Shown here in pieces: positions 12,917-21,606 of a DNA stretch of 64,000 nucleotides. The notes below the pieces were generated by a model, which made no database searches, had not been told where the DNA came from, and saw only the letters and a program-made list of their open reading frames with translations. The DNA is from Prostheceraeus crozeri. Taxonomy: Eukaryota; Platyhelminthes; Polycladida; Euryleptidae. The stretch spans positions 806,001 through 870,000 of the forward strand of contig CAJQUW010007059.1 in NCBI GenBank assembly GCA_907163375.1, read 5' to 3'. Made by a program: the position numbers and the translations under genes. The first letter of the stretch is position 1. Each line of letters starts with the position of its first letter.

Positions 12917-13240
12917 ATGATAGCTGGTTCAACGATGAATGAGAATGAAATGACACAAACAAAATGTGAGTGGACAAGAGCATTAACCGATGAACTGATC
13001 GGTGAATGCGAACTGTATCCGTGTTTGTGGAACGTCCACAATTATGAATATCGCGACAGAATAAGGAAGGTCGAAGCATGGAAGAAGATTGACGGAAAAT
13101 TTAAAGTGGAAGTCAAAGAGGTTCAGCGAGAAATTCACAACCTCAGGACTCAGTTCCACAACGAACTCAAAAAGCAAAAAAAACTGGTAGTGGTGCCGGC
13201 GACAAATTCGTCACGAAATGGCCGTTTTACGAGGCGATAA
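12917..13240 (+). CDS. MADF/Myb-SANT-like protein of Harbinger H2
   Basis: The 107-residue frame reads like a MADF domain: ALTDELIGECELYPCLWNV, then a YEYRDRIRKVEAWKKI helix and a VQREIHNLRTQF helix. Harbinger elements carry such a DNA-binding partner of the transposase. Compared with the H3 copy (45,281-45,646), the C-terminus has shifted frame after the KKQKK stretch, so the SGAGD-KFVTKWPFYE segment seen in H3 is lost here. Confidence 0.65.
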   Translation: MIAGSTMNENEMTQTKCEWTRALTDELIGECELYPCLWNVHNYEYRDRIRKVEAWKKIDGKFKVEVKEVQREIHNLRTQFHNELKKQKKLVVVPATNSSRNGRFTRR

Positions 13241-14191
13241 AGTTTCTTCAATGCTCAAATGAAGGTCGCGAGTCAACTGATACATTGGTGACTTTCAGTA
13301 TCGATTTATCATTTGCGTATTACAATGTACATTATTAAGCCTACTATATTTGAATAAAATTCTACAAATTTGATGTAGAAATTTCAGGGTACTTAGCAAA
13401 TGAATTGTAGAAACATATACGGATTATTGTTATGTTATGGTGTAGAACAGTGGTGGGTAATGAATTTTGGATGGTGAACCTTGTAAGCTATCTTCACGAG
13501 GGTTCGCGGAACCATCTTCCTCAAAGCTTGGGCTACACATAGGCCTATAGATTTAACTTGAATTTTTCATATCTTGGTCTACTTATACGCTTTCTGCAAT
13601 AGCTTTTATATTCATATATACATAGAAATGAATATGTGGTATAACATCCTTGCATTGTCTGGATGTATGCAGTAACAAATACACAGCATTTAATGAAATG
13701 AAGTGAGGTGAAAACAATTTATGAGTTACGGTTGCTACATGCAGTCTTGTGTTAATTGATTTATTCATGAAAAGTTCTAATAACGTTTCAAAAAATATCT
13801 AACAGTAAAGGCTTATTGTCAATCCTACCTTTCTTTTCTTCCAAAAACGATCTATTGTTTTGAAGCACACAATTGCCAAAATTATTCAGCAATAATGCTC
13901 CAGTAGAAAATCTACAATTAGACTGTTACATCAACTCAATATAGGCTATTTTCTTATTTCAGTTCTGTTTCTATGTCATTTTATCGTTGCAAATAGGGCC
14001 TATAGCAACTAAAGAAACATAAATGAATAATAATAGTTTTCAAAGGATCATAATTGGGTTCTCCATATTTTCAAAATACTGTATATAGATGATGCTGAGA
14101 GACAATTGTTAATAAAAATCAATAGAAAACAAATTAGATAGCGCAGCTGTTTTCTTTGTGCGAATAGTGAAGTATGGAATGAATAGCTTTC

Positions 14192-14803
14192 TTGTCAAAG
14201 TTAAAATTCATGTCAGACAAATTTATACTGCCACGAAACTTCACTATCGGGTGTCATGAAGAAATCTCGAAATTCCTCTCGTGTTGTTTTTGGAGAATCC
14301 GCAATATTGTTGCTGCAGCTTCTTTCAGTTGGCAGCATGTTTCCTTCAGGCATTCCCATCCAAATGGCTGTGCCATTTGGCACAGTGGTTGCGTACTTGG
14401 ACTAGTGATCTCATGTTCCAGATGTCGAACCCGGAAAGTGTCATTGGAAGTCGGCAGGAAGGGCATTCGGACTACAAAGCACCACAACGCTCCAAACAAA
14501 GTCTGACTTCAGTCAGCACCGTCCAAGGCCCCAGTAGGGGTAGAAAGTGACGTAAAAATCCGTAAAAAAAATTCCCATCATGCGCCAAGAACCGTCTTTA
14601 ATTGAACTATTTTCAAAGTTCTCAGTGTCAAATGAATCTTTTGGAGCATGCCTCTTCGCCGATTCTTTCTTCGTCATAAGATAGTTGTGCAGTACACAAG
14701 AAGCCAGTACGATCATATTCAACCATATTCGCCGTTCACGCTTTGTTTTCTTCGTCAAGATGTATGGAGTAACTGCTGCAGCTGTTCGCTTTCTCGATGA
14801 CAT
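14192..14803 (-). pseudogene. Harbinger transposase remnant (H2), split by the SINE
   Basis: From 14,803 the minus strand reads MSSRKRTAAAVTPYILTKKT, then NMIVLASCVLHNYL, the last being the conserved ALHN-type C-terminal motif of DDE_Tnp_4/Harbinger transposases. The catalytic middle is missing, so the N-terminal tip is joined to the C-terminus, as in H3. The SINE interrupts the frame after SWRMMG; the rest continues on its far side. Confidence 0.65.
14361..14570 (+). mobile_element. tRNA-derived SINE
   Basis: A 210-bp insert flanked by a 9-bp duplication, ATTCCCATC (14,352-14,360 and 14,571-14,579), and ending in an A run. It has a box-A-like TGGCACAGTGGTTGCG and a box-B-like GATGTCGAACCCGG, about 45 bp apart. 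The paralogous Harbinger copy at 46,162-46,170 has a single ATTCCCATC with no insert, which serves as an empty site. Confidence 0.85.
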
Positions 14804-15002
14804 CGTGAAGAATAAGTGTCGACTAAAAGTGTCAAGTGTAAACGCTCCTGCAATCTCCAGCAATTTTCTGACTCATCATAGATCGATAAAGTGTCAGTAG
14901 CAATTTTTCCTCGAGTGTCAGCAACTTTTTAGTGTCAAGTGTAAACGGCCTCTGCCATCTGATTGCAGGTGGCGGCAATAAAGTGTCACGTGTAAACGCG
15001 CC

Positions 15003-15551
15003 TTTACACATGAAACTTTATTGCTGCCACTTAAATTGCACGTGTAAACGCTTCTGACACTCTCGTCTGACACTAGATTGCTGACATTTTTAAAAGTTGC
15101 TGCAACCGAGTGTCAGTGAAAATATTGCACGTGTAAACGGCTCCTGACACTTTCTGAAAAGTGGCTGCCACAAGTGTCACTGCAGTTGAACGAGGCGCAA
15201 CTTTTAGCTGACACTTTTACCGACACTCACACGTGACACGACCGTGATCGGAACACAGAAACCTGACTTCTTCGAGGCTGGATTTGTTCTTGCTTTTTTC
15301 ATTATCGCCTGTCATTAAATTACTAGTGATGTGCTAATATGCACAGTTCATACATACATATTTTCTGCTATTGCTACTGCGCACTATTGTGCATACAGTT
15401 GACATCAATTTCAGCTTCATTTTGCTAGGACAGAATTGATTTTCCTGACTGTCATTATACAAGAAACTCCACCTGCTTGTGGGAGTATTAAGCATTGTCT
15501 GACCTGAAATTCTTCACCACAGACATGCGTGGGAATTCAATCGTCGACTTT
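15003..15551 (+). mobile_element. PIF/Harbinger copy H3, left part
   Basis: Begins at the family terminus (GAAACTTTATTGCTGCCAC) and breaks off at TCGACTTT (15,544-15,551). The same 8 bases resume the element at 45,111. The sequence across the joint matches the uninterrupted H2 copy near 12,759, which shows that the 29.6 kb in between is an insertion. Confidence 0.8.
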
Positions 15552-15779
15552 GGTTAATGATCATTTCCAAAAGAGCCAAAAATGATCCAAAAATCATAAA
15601 AGAGCCAAAAAAGCCACAGAGTTGAGCCGATTACCCAAAAAAAGTCAAACTTAAGCTCACCACACCAGTCGACATCCACACTATCAGTTTCATTACCATA
15701 TCTGTCGATGCCACTCCTCCACAGTAATTCAAACAAGGTGAGATCTGTGAATATTGTTTGAATTTTCATATTTATTTAT

Positions 15780-16466
15780 TTACTCGACCTTGTTAATTTT
15801 CGTGTATTCGTTTCTGTCCGTCCGATTTGGGGACAGGAACAAGGAATGATGTCTGTAAAACTACTTTCTGCAGGATTTGAGTGTCCATCAACTCTAATGT
15901 CTATGCATATGATACAAAATTCTATGAAGTCAGCAATTTGGAGATTTTGGCTGTTCTACTTTCATATTTTCGGAGGGCGAACCCATATGGGAAAACCGAA
16001 GTATGAGTAGGTTTCTTATCCTGTTCAAATACGTTCTTTATTTTTCATGTCATGGTTGATGGACGTTATAAAAAGCATGTATGTCTCACAGATTCGGATT
16101 ATTTCAGATGCTTTGCTAAATACTGATATAAATGCTTATTCTTGGTCTACAGAGTTTGCAGGAAAAGTATGGATTGATGCTTTACTGCTGAGCCTAATGT
16201 GGTGAGAAGAGAAAGCTTAGCTTTCATGTCATTAGTGGAAAAGCAATTCTACGATAGCCAGAAAATGATGTGAAATCAGTAGCAAATGCGTTGTGAATGC
16301 TAAGTAATAGGCTAACTGCTGTGTAGGCCCAGTAAGCTAATAAGCTAATAAAGAATCAAGTTGCCCACTCTAGTGTGTCACTGGCGATCATAAATTATCC
16401 GAAGTAAAATCTACAAAAAGAGGTCCATTAGAAAGCAATTTTCTTCATCTAAACATTCTATAGAGC
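15780..16466. other. Interior of the composite element, left side
   Basis: A non-coding stretch without recognisable genes, RNA or element ends. Confidence 0.35.
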
Positions 16467-16721
16467 AGAGGTTCCAAAACTCCGAACCACGGTCCGGATC
16501 CGGACCACGGCATTATCTTCACGGACTACAATGATCCCGAGATGTACACGCTACTCATTGTAGTTTATTTCGTTATTAATCAGGCTTAATCTGTCCTTTT
16601 GAGTCACTGACCACATTTGAACTAGACTTGTGAAGTATATTTCTGTGAAAGCAAAGACAGTGTGTCGCATCTTTACTTTCATGATGAATTTTTTTTTGAA
16701 GAATATTTCATAGCTTCTCTT
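16467..16721 (+). mobile_element. hAT (Charlie-like) remnant, left of the Polinton
   Basis: CAGAGGTTCCAAAACTCCG followed by a G/C-rich CGGTCCGGATCCGG block resembles the ends of Charlie-type hAT elements. The Polinton is inserted at 16,721, and the interrupted sequence resumes at 39,396. Confidence 0.45.
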
Positions 16722-17913
16722 AGTAGTAAGCAAGTGACAAACACTCGACCGGCGCCCCCCCCCTCTGGAACGGCAGAGTGTCGTGGTCGGCCGCCGTGGT
16801 GCTTCGGGTCTGAGTCCCCCCCCCCCTGTGGAACGACAGAGTCTGTCGTGGTGTGCCGGCCAGGTGGGTTCACAACATGTTCGCTGACTCCCCCCCCCCT
16901 CTGCAACGACAGAGTGTGAGACTCGGATGTGTTGGTCTCGTATGGGTTGACGTGACCGACCGCCTAGGTTGACGTGGGCGACCGCCTAGGTTGACGTGGG
17001 CGACCGTCTAGGTTGACGTGGGCGACCGTCTAGGTTGTCGTGGATGGTGAAATGGCTGCCAGATTCGGATTCAGCGTAAAATTCTGCATCGGTAGGGTGA
17101 GTTTCAAGGCAATTGGCGAGAAAAAATTTTTCTTCAAAATTTTAACAGAGTTAGAATTTGGGACGTTTTGGTGTGTAGCGCCCGAACGAAGCATCGGATG
17201 AGAAAACGGAGGCCAGATTCGGAATCTACGTGAAATTTTGGGTTAGGAAGGATGTTTCCAGCGAAATCGGAGAGAAAAAATTTTCGGCTGACGTCCCCCC
17301 CCCCTCTGGACAGCTTGCTTCGATTTTGGCTTCCAGTGGACGGATTTTGTCGTGCGATAGCTCGTTTGAAAGCTAAGAGTGAGACAAATTCAGTGAAAGA
17401 ATCGGCTTGTTCCTATCTGTCTTCGTTTAGATGTGAGACGCCATTTAAGATTTTGGGACATTGGTGAAAAACGACAGAGTTAGAATTTGGGACGTTTTGG
17501 GCTGTAGCTTCAAAACGAAGCATCGGATTGGAAAACGGATTTCAGATTTGGAATCAGCGTGAAATTCTTTATCTGTATAGTGAGTTTCAAGTCAATCGGA
17601 GAGAAAAAATTTTCAACATTTTTCGAAAAAACGACAGAGTTAGAATTTGGGATGTTTTGGTGTGTAGCGCCCAAACGAAGCATCGGATGAGAAAACGGAG
17701 GCCAGATTCGGAATCTACGTGAAATTTTGGGTTAGGAAGGATGTTTCCAGCGAAATCGGAGAGAAAAAATTTTCGGCTGACGTCCCCCCCCCCTCTGGAC
17801 AGCTTGCTTCGATTTTGGCTTCCAGTGGACGGATTTTGTCGTGCGATAGCTCGTTTGAAAGCTAAGAGTGAGACAAATTCAGTGAAACAATCGGCTTGTT
17901 CCTATCTGTCTTC
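16722..17913 (+). repeat. Left terminal inverted repeat of the Polinton
   Basis: About 1.19 kb, matching 38,199-39,389 in reverse, with few differences in the parts compared. In order it holds: three runs of eight or more C, each followed by a small CTCTG...CAGAG hairpin (16,755-16,918); a 22-bp unit TTGACGTGGGCGACCGTCTA-GG repeated about four times (16,947-17,035); and a tandem block of about 489 bp starting at 17,250 and again at 17,739. The second block continues beyond the inverted match. Confidence 0.92.
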
Positions 17914-18060
17914 GTTTAGATGTGAGACGCCATTTAAGATTTTGGGACATTGGCGAAAAACGACAGAGTTAGAATTTGGGACGTTTTGGGCTCTAGCTTC
18001 AAAACGAAGCATCGGATTGGAAAACAGAGACCAGATTTGGAATCAGCTTGATGTTATTGT
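17914..18060. other. End of the second tandem block, inside the left repeat
   Basis: Continues the 489-bp tandem unit but is not matched in the right repeat. It leads directly into the promoter at 18,061. Confidence 0.5.
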
Positions 18061-18108
18061 CCAATGAGGATCATCATCCAATGAGAATCAAGCATTTCTT
18101 TATAAATA
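18061..18108 (+). promoter_or_regulatory. Paired-CCAAT/TATA promoter of the leftmost Polinton gene
   Basis: CCAAT boxes at 18,061 and 18,078 (17 bp apart) are followed 18 nt later by TATAAATA at 18,101-18,108. The start codon is at 18,207. The same layout, with the same 17-bp CCAAT spacing, precedes the polymerase gene on the opposite strand. Confidence 0.75.
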
Positions 18109-18206
18109 GCGAGCCTTCCACAGTGAGAATCATTCCATCGTTGAATCACACGAGTGACGGACGCACATTTTCTCTCTCTAGTTCCCTGTTCTATTACCCA
18201 ACTAAA

Positions 18207-18982
18207 ATGGTAAGTCGCTACTTCCCTCCCTCTCCTCCCTTGAACGTAAACTTAATACAATCTTTTTTCATTTTCAGGCATCTACTCCATCTGCTGCACT
18301 AGTAGGACAAAATGGCGGTCAAACGTTACAAGGTTCGCTACGGTCAGATCATCTACAACTGAGGCCAGTGGAAGAAACATCCAAGGTACATAATCCTACA
18401 CCGCTACAGCGTAAATTTAAACAAGCCTTGCGTTATGATGATCATAGCGTAGTACTCCAAACGGGAATGCTCCCTTCCACGGATGTCAAGATAATGCACA
18501 ATCAGTATGGGGACTACATACTGATCCCCGTGAGTACGTACATTCGCCACCAACTTGATATTATTGAGGAGTACGTGACATTAAATATGGACATTCCTAC
18601 TCCTCTTGCTCAAGAGTGGAAGGCGAGAGATGACAAGGATACTCCCTATAGAAAGATTTGGGATGGTAATCACATTTGCCTACCGGTATCACATTGGTGT
18701 ACTTACTATAAGAAGGATGGAGATCATTCAATACCCATCAGATGTGATGAGCTCGGAGAAGGTACTTGGGATATCCTTTTTAAAGTGAATGGGCTATATT
18801 ATGGTCGACACAAGGATAATAAAATAGCCTCTCTCTCCATGCATATGGAATCCATTTTATATATTCCGAAACCACCCAACGTGGACGACATAATTGATCA
18901 AATCCTTAACAGCAGTGGTACGAAGCGCAAGTCGGAGAAGAATGCTACATCAAAACGCAAATCAAAGAAGGAGAATTACTAG
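18207..18982 (+). CDS. Polinton protein of unknown function, spliced 5' leader
   Basis: The likely start is ATG at 18,207, immediately followed by a GTAAGT donor. A 68-nt candidate intron (18,210-18,277) ends TTTTCAG, and the frame then runs to 18,982, giving about 235 residues beginning MAST. The body is a mixed alpha/beta hydrophilic protein with WDGNHICLPVSHWC and GTWDILFKVNGLYYGRHKD stretches and no membrane segment. The C-terminus is strongly basic (GTKRKSEKNATSKRKSKKEN), a likely nuclear localisation signal. I do not recognise the family. Its own strong promoter and outermost position suggest early expression. Introns are known in some Polinton genes. Confidence 0.7.
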
Positions 18983-19016
18983 TCCTTTCCTAACTCTACC
19001 CTATGACAATTCGCTT

Positions 19017-19142
19017 ATGTGCTTTGAGTGTCGTAGACGTGGTCTTATTAGATACATTTTACTTCTTCGTTGCCATCATATCATTTGTGTATTTTGTCGT
19101 GAAAAGCATCGATGTAATTCTTCATTTTGTAATATGTTATAG
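19017..19142 (+). CDS. Small RING-like zinc-binding protein
   Basis: A 41-residue frame beginning MCFECRRRG with C-x2-C, 13 residues, then RCHHIICVFC (C-x-H-x2-C-x2-C) and a final C-x4-C. This is the ligand order of a compact RING finger. The open frame extends upstream to 18,894 inside the preceding gene, so the true start is uncertain. It resembles the RING-like part of the protein at 20,226-20,549, and the two may be paralogues. RING proteins usually act as ubiquitin ligases, and whether one this small does so is unknown. Confidence 0.45.
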   Translation: MCFECRRRGLIRYILLLRCHHIICVFCREKHRCNSSFCNML

Positions 19143-19194
19143 AACGCTTCCTTAGATGTGTAAATTTCCGTTTTAGGCTTCTATCATCATTTTT

Positions 19195-19725
19195 ATGGAT
19201 TGTGAGGGTGAACCTGTACAGGAGCTCAGTGCTATTGCTATGAACAATTGGACATATCAGATTGTTAGTGTCTATCATCAACATGCCAACTGTGATCCCA
19301 ATGTTGATCAATGGGCGAGAAAACACATTCATGGACTTAATCTGAAATATTTGCAAGACTATGGCTTTTCTTGTGAGAGTGCTCTTCTTATTGACTTTAA
19401 ACGATGGTTAGCTGCTTTCAATGTTATACGCATCTTTTGTAATAATCCTGGTAAGGAGAGGAAAGTATTTCCCAATCTAATCATTGATGATATTTTGCTC
19501 CCGCCTTGGGATAGTAGAGTGAATCAACATTATCATGAAGTCACGAAACGTTTTAAGGATTTGTGTGTTCCTATTTTGTCTGTTCGTTGTAGTAGCTACG
19601 TTCATAACCAATGCTTCTTTCCTCCTTACCTCAACACTGCCAAAGTCCTGTATGGTTATCATTGCTCGCTGTATGATAGTTATCAGCTGTATCTATTTTA
19701 TCTCTTTCAAACCATTGATTTATAA
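19195..19725 (+). CDS. DEDDh-type 3'-5' exonuclease-like protein
   Basis: The 176-residue protein opens with MDCEGEPVQELSAIAM, placing the D-x-E of exonuclease motif I at residues 2-4. A KHIHGL segment near residue 45 matches the IHGI-type turn seen in DnaQ/TREX relatives. Near the C-terminus, HCSLYDSYQLYLFY gives the H-x4-D of motif III (residues 156-161). Acidic residues between (LLIDF, LIIDDILLP) could supply motif II. The length fits a single DEDDh domain. DEDDh enzymes trim 3' ends. In a replicating DNA element such an activity could proofread or process ends, but that is inference. The polymerase has its own exonuclease domain, so this one is additional. Confidence 0.6.
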   Translation: MDCEGEPVQELSAIAMNNWTYQIVSVYHQHANCDPNVDQWARKHIHGLNLKYLQDYGFSCESALLIDFKRWLAAFNVIRIFCNNPGKERKVFPNLIIDDILLPPWDSRVNQHYHEVTKRFKDLCVPILSVRCSSYVHNQCFFPPYLNTAKVLYGYHCSLYDSYQLYLFYLFQTIDL

Positions 19726-19812
19726 TGCATGCTTGTTACCGTTATTCAATAAATGTTACTATGAGAAGAGTTGTTGTTTTCATGCAATGGATGGGTTAGT
19801 TAAAGGGCGATC

Positions 19813-20223
19813 ATGTCTTTCTCAAACGACTGCGGAACATTACGTTTTCATAGGCAAAGTTTAAAAGGAGCTGTTCAAGATTATGTGATAAATTTTCATA
19901 AAGATGAGACCGACATCGAAGCAGTGGTAGATGATGCTAGCACTCTATTTCTAGAGTTAATGAATACATTCTCTGATAGCATTGTCATGGCGCGATTAGT
20001 TGCGAAAATTAAGTTTAGTCATTTTGGAAAGGAAGAGGTGGAAAGTCGCTCTTTCCATTTTGCTTCTTATTCAATGGAAGTGGTAGATCACCCCGAAGAA
20101 TTTTTTAAAAGACATATGATAAAAATTGCTGAACGTCTTAACGCATTTAACCATCATGGTAGCAGTCTAGTGATTGAAGCGATTTCAGATATTCACATTC
20201 AACTTTCCATAAAGAAAAATTGA
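19813..20223 (+). CDS. Free-standing relative of the polymerase B N-terminal domain
   Basis: The 136 residues show the pattern seen near residues 140-250 of this element's polymerase. A stretch with LMNTFSDSIVMARLVAKIKF and onward compares with LFNNLDNFRMKALIYLKIKY in the polymerase. Both follow with a strand ending in F-H-x-S/P-S, a helix containing an I-x-x-(I/L)-N-x-F element, a small Ser/Gly turn, and a V/F-x-x-I-x-x-(I/M)-x-I-x-(I/L) strand. Polinton polymerases share this N-terminal domain. A separate copy suggests duplication, perhaps to make a partner or regulator of the polymerase. A near-match to the ATGCAAA word (ATGCAAT) lies 33 nt before the start. Confidence 0.55.
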   Translation: MSFSNDCGTLRFHRQSLKGAVQDYVINFHKDETDIEAVVDDASTLFLELMNTFSDSIVMARLVAKIKFSHFGKEEVESRSFHFASYSMEVVDHPEEFFKRHMIKIAERLNAFNHHGSSLVIEAISDIHIQLSIKKN

Positions 20224-20225
20224 AA

Positions 20226-20549
20226 ATGCAGTGGTACTTGATTGTAGCACAACTGGTTTTCGAGCTATGTCTGCTCACTCTCGAAGTATATTCCTTCTGT
20301 ACATGCGTCTATTATTTAGAAAAGGCTAGCAAATTCATATCTTCAAAAAGACTTGCTATAGACATCAGTAACGGTGAAACTATGTGTTGCGATGTATGTA
20401 AGCGAAAGGATGGAAATGAAAAGCGCATCTTCAAGAGATGTAAGCATGCTTTTTGTCAACGCTGTTTCATACGTAATTGCATTCAACTTTGCCAATGTAA
20501 CCACTGTGACATTGCTCATTTCGATTGTCACTTATGTCGCAATAGTTAG
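20226..20549 (+). CDS. Membrane-anchored RING-like protein
   Basis: The predicted 107-residue protein starts MQWYLIVAQLVFELCLLTLE, a hydrophobic segment able to act as signal anchor. The C-terminal half carries CCDVCKRK, 12 residues, RCKHAFCQRC (C-x-H-x2-C-x2-C), and further C-x2-C pairs (CNHC, CHLC), giving a RING-like zinc finger. The start overlaps the end of the previous gene by a few bases. Viral membrane RING proteins often redirect host ubiquitination; that role here is inference. Confidence 0.6.
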   Translation: MQWYLIVAQLVFELCLLTLEVYSFCTCVYYLEKASKFISSKRLAIDISNGETMCCDVCKRKDGNEKRIFKRCKHAFCQRCFIRNCIQLCQCNHCDIAHFDCHLCRNS

Positions 20550-20554
20550 TACCT

Positions 20555-20562
20555 ATGCAAAT
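20555..20562 (+). promoter_or_regulatory. ATGCAAAT word before the basic core-protein gene
   Basis: TATGCAAAT lies 46 nt before the ATG at 20,601. It is the first of six matches to ATGCAAA placed 29-46 nt before start codons in this element. Confidence 0.4.
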
Positions 20563-20600
20563 GTGGTAAAGATAGGTTTTAGCAAAGACTAACACGGAAA

Positions 20601-20957
20601 ATGGCGAAACGTAAAATGACGAAACGTAAAAGTCAAAAGTTTTCTTCAGCCATTCAAGCTCTCCGACGAATGAAAGCAAATCAGCGATACAATGCTATAC
20701 GACATGCTAACGATAAATTCATTTGTGAAATTATTTCTCATGTGAGGAAGTTGAGGACGAAGAAATTAGCACCAAAACAACGAAAGTTACTTAAGCGATA
20801 TGCTACGAAATTGCGTTTCATCTCCAATCCTAAAGTCGCCCTTCAAAGAAAGAGGAAAACTCTAACACAAAAGGGCGGTTTCCTTTCAGCAATACTTCCA
20901 ATGATAGCTCCTGCCGTGGGCAACCTATTGGGAAATATCTTTGGCTCTAAGCGTTAA
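20601..20957 (+). CDS. Basic core-like protein with C-terminal hydrophobic tail
   Basis: A 118-residue protein, very rich in Lys and Arg (MAKRKMTKRKSQKF at the start), ending with KGGFLSAILPMIAPAVGNLL and a short basic tip. Proteins of this type (basic body, GGF-L-x-x-hydrophobic-Gly tail) are recurrent in Polinton/adintovirus genomes and resemble adenovirus DNA-condensing core or pX peptides in composition. The likely role is DNA packaging in the particle. It directly precedes the packaging ATPase. Confidence 0.7.
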   Translation: MAKRKMTKRKSQKFSSAIQALRRMKANQRYNAIRHANDKFICEIISHVRKLRTKKLAPKQRKLLKRYATKLRFISNPKVALQRKRKTLTQKGGFLSAILPMIAPAVGNLLGNIFGSKR

Positions 20958-20959
20958 TT

Positions 20960-20967
20960 ATGCAAAT
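20960..20967 (+). promoter_or_regulatory. ATGCAAAT word before the packaging ATPase gene
   Basis: TATGCAAATG begins 29 nt before the ATG at 20,989. The 27,082 site has the same spacing to its gene. Confidence 0.42.
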
Positions 20968-20988
20968 GTTGAGTCTCAAAGTAATAAA

Positions 20989-21606
20989 ATGGATTTCAGA
21001 CTTCAATGTGATAAAGTTCTGACTGTATCAGGTCCATCTCATGCAGGTAAAACTGTTTTCACGCTGAATTTATTGGATAAAAGAAGGGAGTTGTTTAAGG
21101 AACCTATCAATCGAGTGATTTGGTGTTATGGTATTTATCAACCGTCGCTGTTTCAGGAATTGCAAAGTCGCAACTTTATTCGACATGAAGGAATTATTCC
21201 AGTGGATAAACTTCAGTCTAATGATGTTGTTGTATTGGATGATTTATTAAAAGAAAGTAAGAATTCAAAAGATGTTACAGATATGTTCACTCGCGCAGCA
21301 CACCATAAAGGGTGTTTTATCATCTATATTACACAAAATTTGTTTCCTGATGGAAAAGAAGCTCGTACACGAAACCTGAATACACACTATTATGCTATTT
21401 TCAAGAATCCGCGAGATAAAAGTCAATTTGAAATTTTAGCGCGACAAGTTGCACCCAGAGGATCAAAAGCCTTAATTGAAATTTTTCAAGCAGCTACTGA
21501 AAAACCATACGGTTACTTATTCATTGACTTTACGCAAGAGTGTCCGGAAGAATTTAGATTTCGAAGTGATATTTTGAAAACTCCCATGATTATCTACAAA
21601 CTATGA
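20989..21606 (+). CDS. A32/FtsK-HerA type genome-packaging ATPase
   Basis: Start chosen at 20,989 (MDFRLQCDKVLTVSGPSHAG). Upstream in-frame codons overlap the previous gene and carry the promoter-like word. GPSHAGKT is the Walker A loop (about residues 15-22), VVVLDDLL is Walker B (about residue 80), and YITQN later supplies the sensor-type glutamine. The 205-residue length fits Polinton ATPases, which are single-domain. The enzyme would pump element DNA into the capsid. It overlaps the next gene by 4 nt (ATGA). Confidence 0.9.
   Translation: MDFRLQCDKVLTVSGPSHAGKTVFTLNLLDKRRELFKEPINRVIWCYGIYQPSLFQELQSRNFIRHEGIIPVDKLQSNDVVVLDDLLKESKNSKDVTDMFTRAAHHKGCFIIYITQNLFPDGKEARTRNLNTHYYAIFKNPRDKSQFEILARQVAPRGSKALIEIFQAATEKPYGYLFIDFTQECPEEFRFRSDILKTPMIIYKL

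Larger units (their letters stand above)
12598..15002 (+). mobile_element. PIF/Harbinger copy H2, non-autonomous
   Basis: It contains a MADF-type frame on the plus strand and a transposase remnant on the minus strand, the usual convergent pair of Harbinger elements. The right terminus ends GTGTAAACGCGCCTTTACACA. Its left end lacks the roughly 515-bp terminal region present in H1 and H3. Subterminal GTGTCAG-type words recur along both ends. A SINE sits in it at 14,361-14,570. Confidence 0.7.

Noticed and set aside
14375-14430. tRNA gene
   Set aside because: Box A- and box B-like sequences are present but there is no clover-leaf acceptor stem; it is the head of a SINE with target duplication.
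16662-18067. Open frames in the left terminal repeat (and their mirror at 38.4-39.5 kb)
   Set aside because: They come from tandem, G/C-run-bearing non-coding blocks and appear identically on both strands in the two repeats.
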